From NCBI RefSeq assembly GCF_000246855.1, contig NC_016609.1:1116001-1180000 (forward strand): DNA of 64,000 nucleotides, given 5' to 3'. How positions within the stretch are numbered: position 1 is the first letter of the stretch; each line of letters opens with the position of its first letter. Below the pieces are notes generated by a model that saw only the letters and a program-made list of their open reading frames with translations, searched no databases and was not told where the DNA came from. Source of the DNA: Niastella koreensis GR20-10. Lineage in GTDB: Bacteria; Bacteroidota; Bacteroidia; Chitinophagales; Chitinophagaceae. Positions 1 through 8,587 of the stretch are shown piece after piece. A program made the position numbers and the translations under genes.

Positions 1-641
1 GTCTTTCTCTTAGCGATCTGATCAACGAGGGTAACCTCGGTTTGATAAAAGCAGCCCAGCGTTTCGATGAAACCAAGGGTTTTAAATTCATCTCATACGC
101 CGTATGGTGGATCCGCCAGTCCATTTTACAAGCGTTGGCAGAGCAGGGTAGATTAGTCCGCCTGCCTCAAAACAAAATTGGCACCTATAACAAGGCTAAT
201 AAAGCGTACATGGCTTTTGAACAGGAACATGAGCGGGAGCCGAGTACAGAAGAATTAGCTGAGTTGCTGGAAATGAGTGAAACTGAGATCAACAACATTT
301 TCCAAAGCAATACCCGTCACACCTCGCTGGATGCTCCGGTTCACGAAGCTGAAGACGTGGCTATGGGCGATCTGCTGGAAGGTGGCGATGACACGGATGA
401 CGATGTAATGAAAGATTCATTACGTAACGAGATCCGCCGCGTGTTGAAATCACTCAGTCCCCGCGAAGCAGAGATTGTAAATGCTTACTTTGGCCTCGAT
501 GGCGAAAATGGTGTTACCATTGAGCAGATCGGGCAGAAATACGACCTTACCAAAGAGCGTATCCGCCAGATCAAGGAAAGAGCTATCAAGCGTTTACAGA
601 AAGCTCGCTATAGCAATGCATTGAAAGCATATTTAGGTTAG
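1..641 (+). CDS. rpoD: Primary RNA polymerase sigma factor (sigma-70/SigA), 5' truncated
   Basis: This is the C-terminal part of the housekeeping sigma factor that directs core RNA polymerase to most promoters. The reading frame is open from base 3, so the gene begins left of the window. The visible protein starts in region 2 (LINEGNLGLIKAAQRF, then KFISYAVWWIRQSI, the -10 recognition and melting segment). It continues through region 3 and ends in region 4 with the helix-turn-helix that reads the -35 element (TIEQIGQKYDLTKERIRQIKERA). Bacteroidota primary sigma factors are short, lack much of region 1, and read the TTTG/TAnnTTTG promoters seen across this window. A hairpin terminator follows 20 bases after the stop. 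Confidence 0.96.
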   Translation, partial: LSLSDLINEGNLGLIKAAQRFDETKGFKFISYAVWWIRQSILQALAEQGRLVRLPQNKIGTYNKANKAYMAFEQEHEREPSTEELAELLEMSETEINNIFQSNTRHTSLDAPVHEAEDVAMGDLLEGGDDTDDDVMKDSLRNEIRRVLKSLSPREAEIVNAYFGLDGENGVTIEQIGQKYDLTKERIRQIKERAIKRLQKARYSNALKAYLG

Positions 642-662
642 TATAAGTACTATAAAGTAACG

Positions 663-697
663 AACCCCGGTTGGCGTACTGCCTTCCGGGGTTTTTT
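663..697 (+). terminator. Rho-independent terminator of rpoD
   Basis: AACCCCGG (663-670) pairs with CCGGGGTT (686-693) around a 15-base loop and is followed by a T run. It lies directly downstream of the rpoD stop. Confidence 0.85.
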
Positions 698-771
698 GAT
701 GCATCAAAAGCTTTATATTTATCCGAACATTCATATATCTGGATCGTTATTTGAATGCTATAGTAAGTACG

Positions 772-1662
772 ATGAGAATGCGCATGGGGTTAGTAGCCAT
801 AGTACTGGGGACGATCATTTCTTCCTGCGAAAAAACGATCAACTTCAAGCCCAACGAAACGGAGCCTGAACTGGTTGTGGAAGCGTCTATTGAAAATGGT
901 AAAGGGCCGGTTGTTGTTTTGTCGCAAAGCCTTAATTATTTCAACCAGATCAGTACCGAATTACTCGCCAATTCTTTCGTGCACAATGCCGAGATCACCA
1001 TTTCAAACGGCACTAAAACCCACCGGTTAAAAGAGATCAAAGTGCCGGTAACAGGCGGTTACACCCTGTATTATTATACCACCGATTCCTCCAATTTAAG
1101 CACCGCCATTACCGGTGAGTTTGGAAAACAATACTCACTCAGTGTAAAAACCGATGCAAGAGAATATACGGCCACTACTACCATTCCCCTACTGGCTAAA
1201 AAAATTGACTCCCTTTGGTGGGTACAGGCGCCCAATAATCCCAATACCAAAAAAGTAATTGTGATGGGCCGGTTTGTTGACCCGCCGGGGCTTGGCAATT
1301 ATACCCGCTATTACACCTCGGTAGACGGCTGGCCGTTTTTGCCCGGGTTAAACTCGGTATATGACGATCAGCTGACCGATGGCACTACGTATGATATGCA
1401 GGTGGAGCAGGGGGTAGACCGGAACAAACAATACAACCTGGAGAATTATGCCTTTTTCGAGCACGGCGATTCCGTGGCGGTAAAGTATTGCAATATAGAT
1501 AAAGCCACTTTCGACTTCTGGCGAACCATGGAATACAGTTATACCAATATCGGCAACCCGTTTGCCTCGCCCAGCAAAGTTATCAGCAACATCCAGGGCG
1601 GCGGTTTGGGCTATTTCGGCGGATATGCGGTGCAATACAAGTCTATTGTTATTCCTCAATAG
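772..1662 (+). CDS. DUF4249 family lipoprotein
   Basis: This is a predicted exported lipoprotein of 296 residues. The N-terminus is a short basic, hydrophobic signal ending in a lipobox (TIISSC, Cys about residue 19), so it should be anchored in the outer membrane. The segment after the Cys (EPELVVEASIENGKGPVVVLSQS) is typical of DUF4249, a Bacteroidota family of beta-rich proteins often encoded next to TonB-dependent receptors; its function is unknown. Here it stands alone after rpoD with no receptor beside it. I chose the ATG at 772; an upstream in-frame TTG at 751 would put seven residues before the signal peptide. Confidence 0.82.
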   Translation: MRMRMGLVAIVLGTIISSCEKTINFKPNETEPELVVEASIENGKGPVVVLSQSLNYFNQISTELLANSFVHNAEITISNGTKTHRLKEIKVPVTGGYTLYYYTTDSSNLSTAITGEFGKQYSLSVKTDAREYTATTTIPLLAKKIDSLWWVQAPNNPNTKKVIVMGRFVDPPGLGNYTRYYTSVDGWPFLPGLNSVYDDQLTDGTTYDMQVEQGVDRNKQYNLENYAFFEHGDSVAVKYCNIDKATFDFWRTMEYSYTNIGNPFASPSKVISNIQGGGLGYFGGYAVQYKSIVIPQ

Positions 1663-1983
1663 GGACCTCCGGCCCCCTCCCGGCCTTCCGCCAGCTGGCG
1701 GAGAGGAGTCTGGTAACCTCACGACAAAACTTAACCTCTCCATTTTCTTACTTCCTATTTCTTACTTAGTTCTTCCTCTATCAACCCTATCAACATTATC
1801 AACCTTTTTCGTCCCTGTCAACTCGTCAACAAGTTAGCAGGTCAACCTGTTACTTGTAAAATAAGTGCCTTTGGTTAAGCTTATTAACCCGTTATCCAGA
1901 CCCCTGCGTCTTTATAACTTTCGTAACTCATTTTCAGTTAAATTTGTCAACTTTTCTTTAGAATAAGAGAGAATTATAGCATT
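1663..1983. other. Gene-free gap with palindrome and short repeats
   Basis: The left part holds a GC-rich palindrome family member (TCCGCCAGCTGGCGGA at 1687-1702). About 1780-1850 holds short imperfect direct repeats of the type TATCAACCC/GTCAACTCG, related to the TTGACAGG octamer family found elsewhere in the window. No credible gene or RNA was seen. No good TAnnTTTG box was found in front of trxB. Confidence 0.6.
1687..1702. repeat. 16-bp perfect palindrome, copy 1 of 3
   Basis: TCCGCCAGCTGGCGGA is its own reverse complement. The same 16 bases occur at 15954-15969 and inside the RNase P RNA gene at 17318-17333. Confidence 0.85.
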
Positions 1984-2922
1984 ATGGAAAGTGAAAAAAT
2001 ACATTGCCTGATAATTGGTAGCGGCCCGGCAGGATATACCGCCGCGGTTTATGCAGCCAGAGCAAACATGAAACCGGTTTTATACCAGGGTATACAACCG
2101 GGTGGTCAGTTAACCATCACTACAGAAGTAGAAAACTACCCCGGCTATCCCGATGGCGTACAGGGACCTGAAATGATGGTACATTTTGAAAAACAGGCAG
2201 CCCGCATGGGCGCCGACATTCGATATGGCCTGGCTACAAAAGTTGATTTTTCAGCACCGCCTTTCAAAGTCTGGATCGACGAAGAGAAACTGGTAGAAGC
2301 AGATTCGGTGATCATTGCCACCGGTGCTTCGGCCAAGTGGCTGGGTTTAGACAGCGAACAACGCCTGAATGGTTTTGGCGTTAGCGCCTGTGCCGTGTGT
2401 GATGGTTTCTTTTTCCGTGGAAAGGAAGTGGCCATCGTGGGCGCCGGCGATACAGCAGCGGAAGAAGCCCTGTATTTGTCGAAATTATGTTCTACCGTGC
2501 ACATGTTCATCCGCCGCGAAGAAATGCGCGCTTCCAAAGTAATGCAGGAACGTGTACAACGCACTCCAAATATCAAGGTTTACTGGAATACAAACACCGA
2601 CGAAATACTGGGTGAGAATAAAGTAGAATCGGTTCGGGTTAAAAATGTAAAAACCGGTGAATTACAAACCATTCCCATCAGCGGCTTTTTTGTAGCCATT
2701 GGCCACCAGCCCAATAGCGACATCTTTAAAGGATGGCTCGACATGGATGAGGCTGGCTATCTGAAAACCATTCCCGGTACCTCAAAAACCAATATCGAGG
2801 GCGTATTTGCCGCCGGCGATGTGCAGGATAAGATCTACCGCCAGGCAGTTACCGCCGCAGGAAGTGGTTGTATGGCCGCCCTGGATGCGGAACGCTATTT
2901 ATCGGCGAAAGGACTCGTTTAG
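1984..2922 (+). CDS. trxB: Thioredoxin-disulfide reductase
   Basis: This FAD enzyme uses NADPH to reduce thioredoxin in the cytoplasm. The 312 residues match the usual length of low-molecular-weight reductases. Visible elements are the FAD dinucleotide fold (IIGSGPAGYTAAVYAA, residues 10-25), the redox-active CAVC pair (136-139), the NADPH fold (GAGDTAAE, 153-160) and a C-terminal FAD-contact segment (GVFAAGDVQD). It is monocistronic in appearance. It is separated from folB by a 7-bp-period repeat region and shows no anomaly. Confidence 0.97.
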   Translation: MESEKIHCLIIGSGPAGYTAAVYAARANMKPVLYQGIQPGGQLTITTEVENYPGYPDGVQGPEMMVHFEKQAARMGADIRYGLATKVDFSAPPFKVWIDEEKLVEADSVIIATGASAKWLGLDSEQRLNGFGVSACAVCDGFFFRGKEVAIVGAGDTAAEEALYLSKLCSTVHMFIRREEMRASKVMQERVQRTPNIKVYWNTNTDEILGENKVESVRVKNVKTGELQTIPISGFFVAIGHQPNSDIFKGWLDMDEAGYLKTIPGTSKTNIEGVFAAGDVQDKIYRQAVTAAGSGCMAALDAERYLSAKGLV

Positions 2923-3105
2923 GCTGAACGCTTAACGTAGAACGCTTAACGCTGAAGGCTTAAGGCAGAAAGCCAAAAGCTATATACAAACGCTGAATGT
3001 CAATGCCTAAATTTGCTTTAGGCTTTGGACTTTCAGCGTTTGGCTTTTTGTATTTGGCTTTTAGCTTTAGGCTTATAGCTTTCAGCTTTTGGCTTTTGTG
3101 GCACT
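2923..3105. repeat. Heptamer tandem repeat region (GCTTAAC/GCTTTAG family)
   Basis: Starting straight after the trxB stop, the sequence reads as consecutive 7-base units (GCTGAAC, GCTTAAC, GTAGAAC, GCTTAAC, GCTGAAG, GCTTAAG and so on). It then continues with the complementary-type units GGCTTTA/GCTTTCA. The two halves can pair as an imperfect long hairpin. Confidence 0.8.
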
Positions 3106-3129
3106 GTTTTAGCAAAACAAAATAAGTTT

Positions 3130-3489
3130 ATGGTTGTTATCGAATTAAATCAGGTAAAGCTTCGTGCATTTCATGGCGTTTATGAAGGGGAAAAACTCAC
3201 AGGCAGTGAATATGAAGTAAATGTGCGGGTAGTGTATGAAGAAGGCGACAGCACATTTGACGATTTAAAAAATACGATCAATTACGTTGAAATTCTCGAT
3301 ATTGTAAAGCAACGGATGCGGATCCCTACAGGTCTTTTGGAAAAGGTGGCAGATAGCATTATCCGTAAGATCAGGCATCAGTATCCATTTAGTACCGAGA
3401 TCAGTATTTCAATCTATAAATTAGATGCCCCGGTGGAAAATTTCCAGGGAAAATTAGGCGTTACATTACATAAGAAATTTGATGGGTAA
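3130..3489 (+). CDS. folB: Dihydroneopterin aldolase
   Basis: This enzyme cleaves 7,8-dihydroneopterin to 6-hydroxymethyl-dihydropterin and glycolaldehyde in folate synthesis. The protein is 119 residues, the usual size for a subunit of the octameric tunnel-fold enzyme. It shows the family segments LRAFHGVYEGE near the N-terminus, TINYVEI in the middle, LLEKVAD with the conserved Glu, and a C-terminal beta strand. The next pathway enzyme, folK, lies at 42.6 kb, so the folate genes are dispersed. The stop overlaps the start of the TPR gene downstream. Confidence 0.93.
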   Translation: MVVIELNQVKLRAFHGVYEGEKLTGSEYEVNVRVVYEEGDSTFDDLKNTINYVEILDIVKQRMRIPTGLLEKVADSIIRKIRHQYPFSTEISISIYKLDAPVENFQGKLGVTLHKKFDG

Positions 3490-4246
3490 ACTAGGAAGTA
3501 CAATAGGGCTGTTGCTTTTGTTAATCCTGCCATTTGAAAACAATGCACAGGATATCAACGGGCAGTTGAAGGATGCTCAACAGCTGGAAAGTGCTTTTAA
3601 AGAGCCCGAAGCCCTTCAAAAGTACCTCGACGTGGTTCGCACGCAACCCACTAATTTAACTGCCCTTATCAAGATCAGCGAACTGTACAGCATCCTGGGC
3701 AAACACCAGGGAACAAAAGATAAACAAAAAGAATATTACTCGAACGCCCGCGTGTACGCGCAAAAGGCTTTGGCGGTAAACGCCAATAGTTCCGATGCCA
3801 ATGTGGTTATGGCGCTGGCCATGGGCCGCATGGCGCTCATCTCCTCTGGCGACGACAAAATAAAAGCGGTAAAAGATGTAAAAACCTATTCAGAAAAAGC
3901 CGTTCAGCTCGATCCCAATAATTTCAAAGCCTACCATGTGCTGGCCAAATGGCATTATGAAGTAAGCGATCTGAACTCCGTAGAAAAATGGCTGGTAAAA
4001 GTAGCTTATGAAGCCCTGCCCAAAGCCAGCCTGGATGAAGCCATCAGGTATTACGAAAAAAGCCGCCAGCTCAATCCCGCCTTCTTATTAAACTACCTCG
4101 AACTGGCCAAATCATACCACCGTAAAGACAATGATAAAAAGGCGGTGGAACTGCTGGACACCATGCTCAAAATGCCGGTTAAAATGAGCGAAGACAACAA
4201 TATAAAAGCCAAGGGTAAGAAGTTGCTTGAAGATTACAAAGACTAA
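3482..4246 (+). CDS. Exported tetratricopeptide-repeat protein
   Basis: This protein of about 254 residues has a cleavable signal peptide (hydrophobic LLLLLILPF, then NNAQ) and several TPR-like helical pairs. The clearest are YLDVVRTQPTNLTALIKISELY, AVQLDPNNFKAYHVLAKWHYE and SRQLNPAFLLNYLELAKSYHRK. TPR units usually bind other proteins; the partner here is unknown. The ATG at 3482 overlaps the folB stop by 8 bases, which suggests translational coupling. An in-frame TTG at 3479 is less likely. The TAA stop coincides with the first bases of the inverted repeat that follows. Confidence 0.85.
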   Translation: MGKLGSTIGLLLLLILPFENNAQDINGQLKDAQQLESAFKEPEALQKYLDVVRTQPTNLTALIKISELYSILGKHQGTKDKQKEYYSNARVYAQKALAVNANSSDANVVMALAMGRMALISSGDDKIKAVKDVKTYSEKAVQLDPNNFKAYHVLAKWHYEVSDLNSVEKWLVKVAYEALPKASLDEAIRYYEKSRQLNPAFLLNYLELAKSYHRKDNDKKAVELLDTMLKMPVKMSEDNNIKAKGKKLLEDYKD

Positions 4247-4383
4247 TGTGATAATTAGCTAATGTGATAATGTGATAATGGAATACAGGGCAGCCAGCCA
4301 CTGTAAATAAAATAACTCACGCAAAGCACTCACATCAGTTGTATTTCATTATCACATTATCGAATTGTCACATTATCAAATTA
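4244..4383. repeat. Inverted-arm repeat element with TGATAATG units (copy E)
   Basis: Arms at 4244-4287 and 4340-4383 are imperfect inverted copies of each other, each built from TGATAATG-type 8-base units and ending in AATACA/TGTATT. The core between them (about 4288-4339) matches the core of the element at 20329-20455. The element lies between two convergent genes. The TAA of the TPR gene and the TGA of the MATE gene both fall inside its arms. Confidence 0.88.
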
Positions 4384-5734
4384 CTTTATTCTTCCACTTC
4401 CCGCTTCGCATATACAAAAAAGAAGGCAGGAACAAACAGGTCCAGTACAACCACTCACTCATCCAGCCAAAGGTTATTGATAAAAAGAATTTATCTAAGG
4501 TGAGATAAATGTATACGCAGTAGAGTACAATGGCGAACATTTCGGCCAGCATGGAAATGCGGGTGTTGCCCGAACCAACAACGGCATTCAGGAATACCAC
4601 TGCGATCGACATCATTAAAATAGCAGCCGACATTACCCGCACCACGGGTATGGCCTGGGCCACAAACTCGCCCGACTGGCCATATACTGAAAACAACAGG
4701 CCTGGAAACAAATTGAGGAAAATGAAGATTAAAAAAGCGGAGCCCAGGCTTAGCCGGATCATTTTTTTAATCAGCGGCCACACCAGTTCCTGCTTACCCT
4801 GGCCAATGATGTTGGCCACCATGGCATTGGTGGTGGAGCCGAAAGCCCAGATCACAATCCCGGCAAGGCCAAGGATGTTTCGCATGGTATTGGAAACGGC
4901 CAGGGCAATTTCGCCATGTGCATCAATGAGCAGGAAAAAATACTCCCAGCTAAGCAAACTGATGCCATGCTGAAAGATCAGCGGGGCAGCCATGAGAAAG
5001 ATCAGCTTTGCATTGTACCCGTCCCACCCGAAGTTTTTGACCAAATGCAATTGGTTGCTGATGCCTTTTTTCCAGATCACCAGATAAACCACCAGCAACC
5101 CGGTAAACTCGGCAACGATGGAAGAAACTGCGGCCCCGTTCAGCCCCATTTCGGTAAAGCCACCACGGCCAAAGATCAGCAGGTAATCGAGCAGAATATT
5201 GGTAATGGCTTCGGCCAGGGCGCCGCCCACCAGGTATTTACTTTGGTTGGTGCCCACCAGCAAAGCATTGCGCATTTGATAAACATATAAAAACGGCAGC
5301 CCCCAGATGCGGATCTTGCAAAAAGAAACCGCCTGTTGCAGGCGCGCGGGTTCGTCAATAAATAAACTGAACAGGTGCGGCGTGGCCGTATAGGTGAGCA
5401 CAATGCCCAGTAAAGACGTGAAAAGCCCGATAAACACCGCCTGGCTGAACAATTTGCCAATTTCTTCCGGTCTGTTTTCGCCGGCCCTGCGGGCAATCAG
5501 CGCCTGCAGGCCATTGTTCAGCCCATAACCAATGGCAGAAAAAACAAGGTAGTACACGCCGGTAAGTCCGGCAATGGCCAGCGCCCCTTTGCTGTAATGC
5601 CCTAAAAAAATATTATTGGTAACAAAATTAACCTGGGGTATTAAAATGGAGAAGCTGATCGGTGCTGCCATTTTAATGATCTGCCGGGTGGTGAGTTGTA
5701 CCTGGAATGCCGTATTTTTAGATAAGGTGCTCAT
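4376..5734 (-). CDS. MATE family multidrug/cation efflux transporter
   Basis: This 452-residue integral membrane protein of the MATE (NorM-like) family exports organic cations or drugs in exchange for Na+ or H+. It has about 12 hydrophobic segments in two similar halves. The conserved N-terminal stretch (IKMAAPISFSILI, NNIFLGHYSKGALAIAGL) and the equivalent in the second half fit the family. The substrate cannot be read from the sequence. It is transcribed alone, and its TGA stop is formed by a TGATAAT unit of the adjacent repeat element. A -7-like box (TAACTTTG) lies 11-18 bases upstream of the ATG. Confidence 0.92.
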   Translation of the reverse strand: MSTLSKNTAFQVQLTTRQIIKMAAPISFSILIPQVNFVTNNIFLGHYSKGALAIAGLTGVYYLVFSAIGYGLNNGLQALIARRAGENRPEEIGKLFSQAVFIGLFTSLLGIVLTYTATPHLFSLFIDEPARLQQAVSFCKIRIWGLPFLYVYQMRNALLVGTNQSKYLVGGALAEAITNILLDYLLIFGRGGFTEMGLNGAAVSSIVAEFTGLLVVYLVIWKKGISNQLHLVKNFGWDGYNAKLIFLMAAPLIFQHGISLLSWEYFFLLIDAHGEIALAVSNTMRNILGLAGIVIWAFGSTTNAMVANIIGQGKQELVWPLIKKMIRLSLGSAFLIFIFLNLFPGLLFSVYGQSGEFVAQAIPVVRVMSAAILMMSIAVVFLNAVVGSGNTRISMLAEMFAIVLYCVYIYLTLDKFFLSITFGWMSEWLYWTCLFLPSFLYMRSGKWKNKVI

Positions 5735-5744
5735 AAAGGGGCAG

Positions 5745-5752
5745 CAAAGTTA
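5745..5752 (-). promoter_or_regulatory. Candidate -7 box (TAnnTTTG) for the MATE gene
   Basis: TAACTTTG on the minus strand lies just ahead of the ATG at 5734. No good TTTG lies at the expected distance upstream, so support is limited to the -7 box. Confidence 0.4.
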
Positions 5753-5868
5753 CAGGTTTCAGGTTACAAGGTTCAGGGCCGGGTTTGGGTTTGTCCGGAA
5801 ACTGGTAACCGGCAACCGGTAACTGTATTTCCCTGAAACCTGCAACTTGTAACCTGTAACTTGAATCT
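5753..5868. repeat. Heptamer repeat with inverted arms (GGTTACA/CCTGTAA family)
   Basis: The left arm carries GGTTTCA/GGTTACA units; the right arm carries the complementary CCTGAAA/CCTGCAA/CTTGTAA units. Together they form a long imperfect hairpin between the divergent MATE and DUF3822 genes. Confidence 0.75.
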
Positions 5869-5897
5869 TTTTAGTATCATTGCAACTTTTGATATCT

Positions 5898-6749
5898 ATG
5901 CTAAAGGCAAACTTTGATATTGTTCCTGAATTGAGGGATTCCGAAGAGCTTCGAAACAGCCAGCTGTTGATTGAAGTGGGGGAGAAAATGTTCAGCTTTG
6001 TTATCTACAACAAAGAACAAAAACGTTTTGTGGGGCTTAGGCAGTACAACCTCGATTATACGCCGGGCAAAACCATGCTGGAAAACCTGCTGGAAATTGT
6101 AACCAACGACGAGTGGTTGCAATCGCAGTTTAAGGAAGCCTTTATCATTTACAATTACACCGACAGTAATTTTTTACCGGAAAAGGTTTTTCACATTGAA
6201 CTGAACCAGCCGGTAACAGAGGTCTTATACGGAAATGCCAGGAAGGGCTTGTTGTTGAGCGAAAAGGTGATTGGCTATAAAATGTATAACATTTACCGGG
6301 TGCCCCGCGAAATACATGCCCTGTTGCAACGCAAATTCTCCAGCGGCAACTACTGGCACTATTATACACTGATGTTGTACGATCAGCAAACGCAGCCTTC
6401 GGCGGGTGAGCAGGTAATAAAAATGGTAATGCGGGCCGATCAGTTTTTGGTAGCCGTATACAATGGCGAGCAAATACAACTGATCCAGTCCTATGCCTAC
6501 CAAACGCCCGACGATGTATCGTACTACCTGCTGGGCATTTGCAACAAGTTTAAGATCAGCCAGGATAAAGTAACGTTGATAGTTTCCGGTTTGCTGGATG
6601 AGCAATCACGCCTGTACCAGGAACTGCTGAAATATTTCCTGCAGGTGCAGTGGGACCGCATGCCCGATACCATTAAGCTGGGCCAGGTTTTCTCGTCGTA
6701 TCCCATCCATTACTTTTCACCGCTTTTGAAAATGGCATTATGCGTATAA
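5898..6749 (+). CDS. DUF3822 family protein
   Basis: This 283-residue cytoplasmic protein of unknown function belongs to a Bacteroidota family commonly encoded directly upstream of rsmD, as here. The family resembles the actin/hexokinase-like ATPase fold in secondary-structure pattern, but no catalytic signature is obvious. The ATG at 5898 is preferred over a TTG at 5880 in the same frame. The end of the gene overlaps rsmD by 10 bases, so the two are probably translated from one message. Confidence 0.82.
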   Translation: MLKANFDIVPELRDSEELRNSQLLIEVGEKMFSFVIYNKEQKRFVGLRQYNLDYTPGKTMLENLLEIVTNDEWLQSQFKEAFIIYNYTDSNFLPEKVFHIELNQPVTEVLYGNARKGLLLSEKVIGYKMYNIYRVPREIHALLQRKFSSGNYWHYYTLMLYDQQTQPSAGEQVIKMVMRADQFLVAVYNGEQIQLIQSYAYQTPDDVSYYLLGICNKFKISQDKVTLIVSGLLDEQSRLYQELLKYFLQVQWDRMPDTIKLGQVFSSYPIHYFSPLLKMALCV

Positions 6750-7291
6750 TAGGAGGGGAGTTAGGAGGCAGAAGAATCAATCCGCCAGGTAACATGCCGT
6801 ATACCCGGCCCACCACGGATATTGCCAAGGAAGGACTTTTCAATATCATTGAGAACAATCTTGATATAACAGCCCTACATACACTCGATTTGTTTGGGGG
6901 CACCGGCAGCATCAGCTACGAGCTCAAATCACGTGGCGCTGCGGTTTGTACTATTGTGGAAAAGGATACTGCGATGTACGAGTTTATTAAAAAAACAGCT
7001 ACGGCCCTTCAGTTGGAAGACTTCAACGTGGTAAAGATGGATGTGTTCAAATTCATAGGCCAGTGCACCAGCAAATTCAATTTTATTTTTGCCGGTCCGC
7101 CCTATGCCCTGGGCGCCATCGACGATCTTCCGAAACTGATAGCAGAAAAACAACTGCTGCAACCCGGCGGCTGGTTTGTGCTGGAACATACCCCGCGTAA
7201 TAATTACGAAAAGTTTCCGCTCTTCGTTACTGCCCGCAATTATGGAACTACCATCTTCAGTATTTTTGTAAATAAAGAAAACCAAGGCTAA
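6740..7291 (+). CDS. rsmD: 16S rRNA (guanine966-N2)-methyltransferase RsmD, with altered motif IV
   Basis: RsmD methylates G966 of 16S rRNA using S-adenosylmethionine. The 183 residues fit the family. The N-terminal signature MRIIGGELGGRRI, RPTTDIAKEGLFNII and SAM-binding motif I (DLFGGTG, residues 50-56) are all present. The catalytic motif IV is normally (D/N)PPY; here it reads GPPY (Gly119-Tyr122) within FIFAGPPYAL, a single-base D-to-G change. The rest of the protein is intact, so either the enzyme tolerates this or its activity is reduced. The gene overlaps DUF3822 and is followed by heptamer repeats. Confidence 0.9.
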   Translation: MRIIGGELGGRRINPPGNMPYTRPTTDIAKEGLFNIIENNLDITALHTLDLFGGTGSISYELKSRGAAVCTIVEKDTAMYEFIKKTATALQLEDFNVVKMDVFKFIGQCTSKFNFIFAGPPYALGAIDDLPKLIAEKQLLQPGGWFVLEHTPRNNYEKFPLFVTARNYGTTIFSIFVNKENQG

Positions 7292-7370
7292 AGCCCAAAG
7301 GTTAAAGCTTAAAGCTGTATTTGCTTTCGGCTTTTAGCTTTCAGCTTTGAGCTGAAGAGCGTGAGTTTTA
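7292..7370. repeat. Heptamer repeat (CTAAAGC/GCTTTTA family)
   Basis: Units such as CTAAAGC, CCAAAGG, TTAAAGC and TTAAAGC are followed by the complementary GGCTTTT/AGCTTTC units. They fill most of the gap between rsmD and bioD and can fold back on themselves. Confidence 0.72.
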
Positions 7371-7391
7371 AAATACTTTAGAGTCTTGAAT

Positions 7392-8021
7392 ATGGAGAAG
7401 ATCTTCGTTACCGGCATTGGTACCGGAATAGGAAAAACCTTCGTTTCCGCCATCATAGCCAAAGCATTGAATGCCGATTACTGGAAGCCCATCCAGGCCG
7501 GATTTGAAGACGGTACGGATAGTGAGTGGGTATCGCGGTGGTTAAAAGAAAGCGGTTCGGTTATTCACCCAGAGGTGTACCGCCTTACCAAACCCGCCTC
7601 GCCACATATTGCCGCCCGCGAGGAAGGAATTACCATTGATATTCAACATATTCGCCAGCGAATTCCAAATATAAACCGCACTTTACTCATCGAAGGGGCG
7701 GGGGGATTACTGGTTCCGCTAAATAATACTACCTTTGTAGCTGATTTGATTAAAGCGCTGGACGCTAAAGTAATCCTGGTTAGCCGTAATTACCTTGGTA
7801 GCATAAACCATTCTTTGTTAACCGCGCGGGTGTGCCGCGAGCTGCAAATACCGGTAATTGGCTGGGTTTTTAACGACCAATACCTTGATTATGAAGATGA
7901 GATAGTACAATGGAGCAACTTTCCCAGGATAGCATCAATTCCCTATTCTGACAACGTAAACGGGACATTTATCAATTCTCAGGCAGCTGCTATTTCAAAG
8001 CAACTGAAAGAACTACTATGA
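7392..8021 (+). CDS. bioD: ATP-dependent dethiobiotin synthetase
   Basis: BioD closes the ureido ring of dethiobiotin from diaminopelargonic acid, CO2 and ATP. The 209-residue protein has the P-loop GIGTGIGKT (residues 8-16), the conserved Lys in YWKPIQAG (about residue 32) and the EGAGGLLVPLN segment that binds Mg-ATP. The ATG at 7392 is preferred to an upstream TTG. The stop overlaps the next start by 4 bases. The partner enzyme bioA lies far away at 53.4-54.6 kb with its own promoter, so the biotin genes are split; bioB and bioF are not in the window. Confidence 0.95.
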   Translation: MEKIFVTGIGTGIGKTFVSAIIAKALNADYWKPIQAGFEDGTDSEWVSRWLKESGSVIHPEVYRLTKPASPHIAAREEGITIDIQHIRQRIPNINRTLLIEGAGGLLVPLNNTTFVADLIKALDAKVILVSRNYLGSINHSLLTARVCRELQIPVIGWVFNDQYLDYEDEIVQWSNFPRIASIPYSDNVNGTFINSQAAAISKQLKELL

Positions 8022-8587
8022 TAAAAAATACCGTTAGAAAAGAATTTTTACAGCGCCGGATGAACTTGCCGGAAGATGAGCTGCAACAAAAAACTGCGTT
8101 GATCGCTTCTAACTTCAGGAAACTGGAACTTCCATCAGTTAATTATTTGTTATCGTATCATCCATTGGTAAACCGGCATGAGTTTGACGTGTCTGTTTGT
8201 GAAGAAATTCTGAAAGAACAGAACCTGATCATGCGGGTGGGGTGGCCCAAAATTCATATAGACCTGCTTGATATGGAAGCTGTGCTGGTTGAAAAAGACG
8301 GGCTTTTTATAAAAAACAAATTCAATATCCTGGAGCCCATCGGTGGCGTTATAATTCCACCGCAGCAAATAGATCTTTTCTTTGTTCCCCTGGTAGCTTT
8401 TGATGAACGCGGGTACCGGGTTGGTTATGGTAAAGGGTATTATGACCGGTACCTGGCGAAGTGCCGGCCGGAGGCTATTAAGATCGGTTTCTCATTTTTC
8501 GAGGCGGTAGAATACATTGAGGACATCGACGAATTTGATGTACCTTTAAATTTTTGCATTACACCGCATCGTATATATGAATTTTAA
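8018..8587 (+). CDS. 5-formyltetrahydrofolate cyclo-ligase
   Basis: This enzyme converts 5-formyl-THF to 5,10-methenyl-THF with ATP. The protein has 189 residues, the usual size. Diagnostic features are the basic N-terminal helix (VRKEFLQRRMNL), the central IIPPQQIDLFFVPLVAFDERGYRVGYGKGYYDRYL block that holds the ATP and folate sites, and a final short strand. It overlaps bioD by 4 bases upstream and lpxK by 11 bases downstream, so all three are probably one operon despite unrelated pathways. Confidence 0.94.
   Translation: MIKNTVRKEFLQRRMNLPEDELQQKTALIASNFRKLELPSVNYLLSYHPLVNRHEFDVSVCEEILKEQNLIMRVGWPKIHIDLLDMEAVLVEKDGLFIKNKFNILEPIGGVIIPPQQIDLFFVPLVAFDERGYRVGYGKGYYDRYLAKCRPEAIKIGFSFFEAVEYIEDIDEFDVPLNFCITPHRIYEF

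Noticed and set aside
751-771. TTG start for the DUF4249 lipoprotein
   Set aside because: The ATG at 772 gives a normal lipoprotein signal peptide directly.
4244-4383. Simple rho-independent terminator
   Set aside because: The arms are 44 bases and AT-rich, with no T run after the stem on either strand; an extended repeat element describes it better.
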